The position numbers and the translations under genes are program-made. Positions 21,822 through 26,814 of a DNA stretch of 26,814 nucleotides are shown here, piece after piece. Source of the DNA: CAZVAN01 sp964625245 (GTDB lineage Bacteria > Patescibacteriota > Saccharimonadia > Saccharimonadales > UBA10212); the NCBI GenBank assembly GCA_964625245.1, contig CAZVAN010000012.1, positions 1 to 26,814 of the forward strand, in the 5' to 3' direction. The notes under the pieces were generated by a model. It was not told the DNA's origin, ran no database searches, and saw nothing but the letters and a program-made list of their open reading frames with translations. Positions within the stretch are counted from its first letter, which is position 1. Each line of letters begins with the position of its first letter.

Positions 21822-22877
21822 ATGAGCTATGCGCTTTATCTACTGCTACTTTTAATTGTTATAAATTCAATTATTTTGGATAAGGGTTTGGGCATATTAA
21901 GCATCAAAGAGCTAAAGCGTCGGGCCCGTTCTGGTCACGACTCTAGGGCTGCGCGTATCTATAAAATGGCGGCTTACGACAAAAGTCTATCACTACTTTT
22001 ATGGATAAAAGGCTCGCTAGCCGCTGCTATATTTTTTGTGTTGGTCCTAGGGAATTCATGGGTAGCGGCATTTATCTTTTTGGCTGTGCTCGTGTGGGCA
22101 GTCCGCGCTTGGCGGCCAGCTAGTACCAACAGCTGGGTGTGGGCTTGGACGGCCGGCGTTGCTCCGGCTGTAGCCTGGGTTATGGCCTACTTGCAACCAG
22201 TCCTTAGCCGACTCCATCGCCGGGACTCACCGCTGGTGCATATTCATACTGGGGTTTATGAGAAGGATGACCTACTGGAACTAATTACGGAGCAGGCTAA
22301 TCAACCGGAGAATCGCATTTCCGAGCAAGAGCTAAGAATGGCCGCTAACGCTCTGACCTTTGGGGGCAAACGGGTTACCGATGTTATGACACCGCTGCGT
22401 AAACTGCATTTGGTTAGCGAAGATGAACAAGTGGGTCCTCACCTCATGGATGAGCTGCATGCCACTGGTTTTTCACGTTTTCCAGTTGCCAAAACTGGCA
22501 CTGTCAAAGCTGCCCAACCGCAGATTGCAGGGACTCTTTTCTTAAAAGACCTGGTAGGTTACAGTGGCAGCGGTCGGGTAGCCGGGCTTATGCAAAATAA
22601 GGTTTACTATGTCAACGAAACTCAAAGTCTGGGTGATGCGCTAGCAGCTTTTTTGAAAACTCATCACCACTTATTCATAGTTGTGAATAATTTTGAAGAA
22701 ATCGTTGGCGTACTGAGCGTTGAGGATGTGCTGGAGCAGATTGTCGGCGCTGAGATTATAGACGAGTTTGATAAATACGATGACTTGCGGGCTGTGGCTG
22801 GTCTTGAAGCCAAAGCTGAGCACGCCCAACACAAGCATGTAGAAACGTCTGAATCCGCACCCAAAGACGCTTCTTAA
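21822..22877 (+). CDS. CBS-domain membrane protein, divergent CorC/CNNM-like
   Basis: 351 aa from the ATG at 21822 (an ATG at 21804 would add six residues; neither has a Shine-Dalgarno). The N-terminal half has three or four hydrophobic segments (about 2-19, 61-80, 82-97, 108-126). The C-terminal half is a CBS pair: RVTDVMTPLRKLHLVSED, GFSRFPVA, AGTLFLKDLVGY, then HHLFIVVNNFEEIVGVLSVE and DVLEQIVGAEIIDEFD. The latter strings match the CorC/HlyC/CNNM magnesium-transport family. The membrane part is shorter than a typical DUF21 domain, and the C-terminal transporter-associated domain is missing, replaced by an Ala/His/Glu tail. It probably senses a nucleotide and may transport or regulate Mg2+ (inference). 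Confidence 0.8.
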   Translation: MSYALYLLLLLIVINSIILDKGLGILSIKELKRRARSGHDSRAARIYKMAAYDKSLSLLLWIKGSLAAAIFFVLVLGNSWVAAFIFLAVLVWAVRAWRPASTNSWVWAWTAGVAPAVAWVMAYLQPVLSRLHRRDSPLVHIHTGVYEKDDLLELITEQANQPENRISEQELRMAANALTFGGKRVTDVMTPLRKLHLVSEDEQVGPHLMDELHATGFSRFPVAKTGTVKAAQPQIAGTLFLKDLVGYSGSGRVAGLMQNKVYYVNETQSLGDALAAFLKTHHHLFIVVNNFEEIVGVLSVEDVLEQIVGAEIIDEFDKYDDLRAVAGLEAKAEHAQHKHVETSESAPKDAS

Positions 22878-22885
22878 AATTAAGC

Positions 22886-22914
22886 TTGCCATACTAGCCA
22901 AATAAACATATACT
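22886..22914 (+). promoter_or_regulatory. carAB promoter
   Basis: TTGCCA (22886-22891) and TATACT (22909-22914) are exactly 17 bases apart. The predicted start (about 22921) gives a leader of about 26 nt before carA. Confidence 0.75.
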
Positions 22915-22990
22915 TTTTTCAATTTGATTAAAAAATGTGAGGGAAAATGGCCCGCGTGAAAAGCCAGGCGCCGCAACCAAATAAACATAT
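22898..22990 (+). repeat. 14-bp direct repeat flanking the carA start
   Basis: CCAAATAAACATAT occurs at 22898-22911 (overlapping the promoter -10) and again at 22977-22990 (carA codons 11-15). A shared regulator site is possible; chance is also possible for an AT-rich word. Confidence 0.6.
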
Positions 22991-24062
22991 CAAAGCAGAG
23001 GATAATCGCTCTAATCGGAGCGGTTTTTTTAAAATCAGACCGGCTGCTCTTTATTTAGCTGATGGTAATGTATTCACGGGCTGGCAGCCAGTCTTTCAGG
23101 AGGCCGGGGGTTCGGGAGAGGTAGTTTTCAACACCGGAATGACCGGTTACGTAGAATCACTGACGGATCCGTCCTACAAAGGGCAAATACTAGTTTTCAC
23201 CTATCCACTTATAGGCAACTATGGAGTACAGCTTGAGGATGCCGAATCCCCGCGGATTCAAGTTAGTGGAGTTATAGTCAGCGAAGCCGTTCAAAACTGG
23301 AACCACCAGCGAGGAGAATCCTCTTTACTGCATTGGCTAAAGGACCAAAATATACCGATTCTATCGGGCGTGGATACAAGAGCCTTAACAAAACATTTGC
23401 GTACTAGGGGAACACTGGCTGGTTCCATCAGCCAATTGCCCGTAAGGCCAGAAGACATTCACTTAATTTCGCAGACCATACCATCCATAGATCCCATTAT
23501 TTATAACCCCAAGTTCCCGAAAAAGGTTATTCTTGTTGATTGCGGAGCTAAGGACAATATTCTCCAGTCCTTACTTAAGCTACCTGTTGGCGTTAAGAAG
23601 GTTTCGCCCGACTATGATTATACAAACGAGGTTTATGACGGAGTCTTACTGTCCAACGGGCCCGGAGACCCGCAGGAATATAAAAAAGCTATTGCTATTA
23701 CCCGCAAGGCTCTGGCTTTAGGCAAGCCTATCTTTGGCATCTGTTTGGGCAGCCAGGTAATGGCCCTAGCGGCTGGCGCTCGGACATATAAAATGCCTTT
23801 TGGACATCGTGGTCACAACCAGCCGTGCATCGAAGCTAGCGGGATGAAGTGCTATATAACTAGCCAGAACCACGGCTACGCGGTCGATGAGGCTTCGTTA
23901 TCCGCGGATTGGTCGGTAAGCTTCCGTAATCTAAATGATAATTCTGTTGAAGGCATAGAGCATGAATCCAAACCATTTTTTTCCGTCCAATTCCACCCAG
24001 AGGCCTGCCCGGGACCAACTGACACTAATTGGCTATTTGAAAAGTTCTACGCTTTGATATGA
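22947..24062 (+). CDS. carA: Carbamoyl-phosphate synthase small (glutaminase) subunit
   Basis: 371 aa; hydrolyses glutamine and channels ammonia to CarB for carbamoyl phosphate, feeding pyrimidine and arginine synthesis in the cytoplasm. The N-terminal CPSase_sm_chain domain has GEVVFNTGMTGYVESLTDPS and TYPLIGNYGV. The class I amidotransferase domain has the nucleophile in FGICLGSQ (Cys near residue 266) and the His/Glu of SVQFHPEACPGP. The C-terminal part (GHRGHNQPC, SLSADW, PFFSVQFHPE) resembles animal CAD and Bacteroidota enzymes more than E. coli CarA. A 30-residue polar N-terminal extension precedes the domain; it contains a terminator-like hairpin. GAGGG lies 5-6 bases before the ATG. 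The stop overlaps the carB ATG (ATGA). Confidence 0.97.
   Translation: MARVKSQAPQPNKHIKAEDNRSNRSGFFKIRPAALYLADGNVFTGWQPVFQEAGGSGEVVFNTGMTGYVESLTDPSYKGQILVFTYPLIGNYGVQLEDAESPRIQVSGVIVSEAVQNWNHQRGESSLLHWLKDQNIPILSGVDTRALTKHLRTRGTLAGSISQLPVRPEDIHLISQTIPSIDPIIYNPKFPKKVILVDCGAKDNILQSLLKLPVGVKKVSPDYDYTNEVYDGVLLSNGPGDPQEYKKAIAITRKALALGKPIFGICLGSQVMALAAGARTYKMPFGHRGHNQPCIEASGMKCYITSQNHGYAVDEASLSADWSVSFRNLNDNSVEGIEHESKPFFSVQFHPEACPGPTDTNWLFEKFYALI
23004..23030 (+). terminator. Terminator-like hairpin inside the start of carA (candidate attenuator)
   Basis: AATCGCTC (23004-23011) pairs with GAGCGGTT (23018-23025), 8 bp with one G-U pair, around TAATCG, and runs into seven T (23024-23030). It lies about 100 bases past the carA promoter and 57 bases past its ATG, all in frame. 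This has the form of an intrinsic terminator placed to be prevented by a closely following ribosome, as in UTP-sensing pyr leaders. Confidence 0.65.
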
Positions 24063-26814
24063 GCCGAAACCATAACATTAAAAAAGTTGTAATTTTTGGC
24101 TCGGGAGGTTTGCGTATTGGCCAGGCCGGAGAGTTTGATTATTCCGGTTCACAAGCCATTAAGGCCTTAAAAGAAGAAGGAATATACACCGTCCTGATAA
24201 ATCCCAACATCGCCACGGTGCAGACCGACAGCGATATGGCCGACCGGGTTTATTTTGAGCCGCTTGATCCGGGAACGGTAATAAAAATCTTAAAAAAGGA
24301 GAAGCCCGATGCCGTAACCTTAAGTTTTGGTGGCCAGACTGCTCTAAACCTTGGCTTGCATCTTCATGACAAGGGCGTTTTTCGCCGCCAGGGTATCCAA
24401 GTTTTGGGCACGCCAGTCCGGACCGTCAAAATAACTGAGGACCGTGACCTGTTCAAGAAGGCTCTCGGCCAAATAAAAGTTAAAACAGCCCGTAGCCAGG
24501 CTGTTTATAGTACGGCCGGCGCGCTAAGTGCTGCCAGTAAAATTGGTTATCCGATTATGATGCGCTCCGGCTTTAGCTTGGGCGGACTGGGTTCGGGACG
24601 AATAAATTCTGAAGCTGAACTACGGACTCGTGCCAATGAGGTTCTTCTCGGCACACAGCAAATCCTAATCGAGGAATATTTAGAGGGTTGGAAAGAAATT
24701 GAATACGAGGTTGTCCGCGACCAAGCAGGTAACACAATCACGGTCTGCAATATGGAAAACCTAGACCCCATGGGCATTCATACAGGCGAATCGATTGTTG
24801 TTGCTCCCAGCCAAACTCTGACCAACGAGGAATATCACCGCCTGCGAGAAATAGCTATCAAAACCATCAACCATTTGGGCATAGTCGGCGAATGCAATAT
24901 CCAATACGCGCTCAATCCCAGTAGCGGCGACTACCGGGTTATAGAAGTTAATGCCCGTCTTAGCCGCTCGAGTGCACTGGCTTCCAAGGCTACTGGCTAC
25001 CCACTAGCTTTTGTGGCCAGCAAGTTAATGTTGGGCTACCACCTGCATGAACTTAAAAACTCGGTGACCGGCACTACCTCGGCTTTTTACGAGCCTGCCC
25101 TTGATTACATTGCGGTCAAATTGCCACGCTGGGATTTGAATAAACTCAAATCCAGCGACCGGCATATAGGCTCGGAAATGAAAAGCGTAGGTGAAGTTAT
25201 GGCGCTAGGCAGATCGTTCCCGGAGGCTTTGCAAAAAGCCTGCCGGATGCTCAATATTGGCGCCTTTGGGTTGAGTGCCCACCCCCACGAGTTCAGTGAT
25301 GCCTTAGACGAAGTTTCAAAAGCTACTGACCGCCGACTATTCGCAATTTATGAGGCTATGAAAGCCGGCGCGTCCGTTGACAAGATTCATAAATTATCAA
25401 AAATTGACGAATGGTTTTTATACCACATCAAGGACATAACCGACCTGGCGGCTGAACTTAAAACTCAACCGCTTAGCCGGGAGTTACTTCTGAAAGCTAA
25501 ACAGAATGGTTTTTCGGATAAAGCTCTAGCGGTTTTAAAAAACACCAGCGAACAAAATATTCGTCGGCGTCGCCTAAAACTTGGCATACGGCCAGCTATC
25601 AAGCAAATTGATACTCTGGCCGGCGAGTTCGATGCGACCACTAACTATTTATATACGACCTACAACGGTATGACTCATGATGTTGAGCCCATCACTGGCA
25701 AAACCGCGGTCATAATTGGTTCTGGGCCATACTGCATTGGCTCGTCGGTAGAGTTTGACTGGTGTGCAGTCAATGCCACTAAAACCTTGCAGAATTTTGG
25801 CCGCCAAACCGTTATGGTTAACTCCAACCCCGAAACCGTATCAACCGATTACGACCGCTCCGACCGTCTGTATTTTGAAGAATTAAGTCTGGAGCGCATT
25901 CAAGACATTGCTGATTTTGAAAAACCGTTCGGCATTGTGGTCTCAGTTGGCGGTCAGATTGCCAACAACCTGGCCCTGCCACTACATAGGGCCGGCTACA
26001 AGATTTTGGGTACATCCCCCACACAAATAGATCGCGCCGAAGACCGCCAAAAATTTTCATCAATGTTAGGCCGGCTGGGTATTGACCAGCCGGAGTGGGA
26101 AGAAGTCTCTAGTCTCAAAGTGGCCAAACTATTTGCCGCGAGAGTTGGCTACCCGGTACTTATCCGTCCATCTTATGTATTGAGCGGTGGAGCTATGAGT
26201 GTTGTGGCAGACCAAAAGGAACTGGAACATTATCTGCAGAGGGCTATCGACTTGTCGCCGGATCATCCGGTAGTTATTTCGCAGTTTATAACTAATGCTA
26301 AGGAACTAGAAATTGACGGGGTGGCTCGTGACGGCCAGTTGCTGATATATGCTATTTCCGAGCATATTGAAAACGCTGGCGTTCACTCTGGGGATGCTAC
26401 CGTAGTCTTTCCAGCTCAAAATTTGTATCTGGAAACCGTTCGCCGAGCCAAACACATTACCCATCAAATTATTGAAAATCTGAATATTACCGGGCCGTTT
26501 AACGTACAGTTTATTGCCAAGGATAACGACTTGAAAGTTATCGAGTGTAATGTCAGAGCTTCACGGTCATTCCCGTTTGTATCTAAAGTTGCCAACCACA
26601 ACTTTATAAACATCGCCATTGAGGCCATGCTGGGTATTAAGAATAACCGACGCTACCAGACCCTGGAGCTGGAACGGGTTGGGGTAAAAAGTCCACAGTT
26701 TTCCTACAGCCGCTTGAAAGGCGCTGATCCGGTGGCTGGCGTGGAAATGGCATCAACAGGCGAGGTAGCCTGTTTGGGCGAAAACTTTTCGGAAGCTTTC
26801 TATGCTTCCTGGTT
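24059..26814 (+). CDS. carB: Carbamoyl-phosphate synthase large subunit, 3'-truncated by the window end
   Basis: Starts at the ATG overlapping the carA stop (ATGA) and stays open to the last base: about 918 codons of the usual 1070, so the final allosteric MGS-like domain lies beyond. The first ATP-grasp half has GSGGLRIGQAGEFDYSGSQA, IMMRSGFSLGGLGSG and EVNARLSRSSALASKATGYP; after the oligomerisation region, the second half has VIIGSGPYCIGSSVEFDWC, LIRPSYVLSGGAMSVV and IECNVRASRSFPFVSK. Positions such as IVGECNIQYAL and KLPRWDLNKL match animal CAD and Bacteroidota CarB rather than E. coli. It makes carbamoyl phosphate from bicarbonate, ammonia and 2 ATP. The regulator (UMP/ornithine) cannot be judged because the C-terminus is missing. 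Confidence 0.97.
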   Translation, partial: MSRNHNIKKVVIFGSGGLRIGQAGEFDYSGSQAIKALKEEGIYTVLINPNIATVQTDSDMADRVYFEPLDPGTVIKILKKEKPDAVTLSFGGQTALNLGLHLHDKGVFRRQGIQVLGTPVRTVKITEDRDLFKKALGQIKVKTARSQAVYSTAGALSAASKIGYPIMMRSGFSLGGLGSGRINSEAELRTRANEVLLGTQQILIEEYLEGWKEIEYEVVRDQAGNTITVCNMENLDPMGIHTGESIVVAPSQTLTNEEYHRLREIAIKTINHLGIVGECNIQYALNPSSGDYRVIEVNARLSRSSALASKATGYPLAFVASKLMLGYHLHELKNSVTGTTSAFYEPALDYIAVKLPRWDLNKLKSSDRHIGSEMKSVGEVMALGRSFPEALQKACRMLNIGAFGLSAHPHEFSDALDEVSKATDRRLFAIYEAMKAGASVDKIHKLSKIDEWFLYHIKDITDLAAELKTQPLSRELLLKAKQNGFSDKALAVLKNTSEQNIRRRRLKLGIRPAIKQIDTLAGEFDATTNYLYTTYNGMTHDVEPITGKTAVIIGSGPYCIGSSVEFDWCAVNATKTLQNFGRQTVMVNSNPETVSTDYDRSDRLYFEELSLERIQDIADFEKPFGIVVSVGGQIANNLALPLHRAGYKILGTSPTQIDRAEDRQKFSSMLGRLGIDQPEWEEVSSLKVAKLFAARVGYPVLIRPSYVLSGGAMSVVADQKELEHYLQRAIDLSPDHPVVISQFITNAKELEIDGVARDGQLLIYAISEHIENAGVHSGDATVVFPAQNLYLETVRRAKHITHQIIENLNITGPFNVQFIAKDNDLKVIECNVRASRSFPFVSKVANHNFINIAIEAMLGIKNNRRYQTLELERVGVKSPQFSYSRLKGADPVAGVEMASTGEVACLGENFSEAFYASW

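Noticed and set aside
22935..22940. ATGTGA start-stop mini-ORF just before carA
   Set aside because: The GAGGG that follows is the carA Shine-Dalgarno, and no Shine-Dalgarno serves the mini-ORF; likely coincidence.

Overview
The window looks like a chromosomal segment of a small-genome bacterium, most likely a Patescibacteria (CPR) member and possibly Saccharibacteria. This is inferred from compact gene packing, ATGA overlaps between genes, many short membrane-anchored or unrecognised proteins, a VKOR/DsbA-type oxidative folding pair, and several genes whose -10 box sits only 7-9 bases before the start codon. The genetic code appears standard. I see no IS element, prophage or CRISPR array. 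One tRNA gene (Asn, GTT) is present.

Layout. Positions 64-4940 hold a surface-glycan block. On the minus strand are a polyprenyl-phosphate sugar-phosphate transferase and a GT4 glycosyltransferase. Divergent from them across 21 bp are an O-antigen-ligase/polymerase-like protein, a GtrA-like flippase and a LexA-type HTH protein without the LexA protease domain. Positions 5139-7266 hold a MarR regulator and a 14-TM drug exporter, with a clear promoter overlapped by inverted repeats. Positions 7349-9985 hold short genes: a proline-rich tail-anchored protein, a DUF2795-like protein, VKOR, two overlapping micro-ORFs (52 and 29 aa), a 44-aa ORF and a conserved-looking 143-aa protein. tRNA-Asn lies at 10313 with its own promoter and terminator.

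Positions 10531-13737 hold a membrane-anchored xylose-binding-protein-like protein followed by a hybrid-free sensor histidine kinase. No permease, ATPase or response regulator is present, so I read the pair as a candidate sugar-sensing module. Two unrecognised genes follow (13885-15513).

The most striking element is at 15631-15790. It is a compact cobalamin (B12) riboswitch aptamer followed by an 8-bp hairpin that buries the Shine-Dalgarno of a TTG-started gene. That gene encodes a 604-aa, acidic, largely disordered protein of no family I recognise. B12 riboswitches normally control B12 synthesis, uptake or B12-independent isozymes, so this is a candidate new B12-responsive gene.

Positions 17629-20765 hold an Nramp-family metal transporter with non-canonical metal-site motifs, coupled to a KefB-like CPA2 antiporter. 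After these come a 30-aa ORF, a DsbA-like thiol oxidoreductase (the likely partner of VKOR) and a CBS-domain membrane protein. The window ends with carA and a partial carB (carbamoyl-phosphate synthase). Both resemble the CAD/Bacteroidota-type clade in signature positions. carA has its own promoter, and an intrinsic-terminator-like hairpin plus T7 tract lies inside its first 28 codons, suggesting transcription attenuation.
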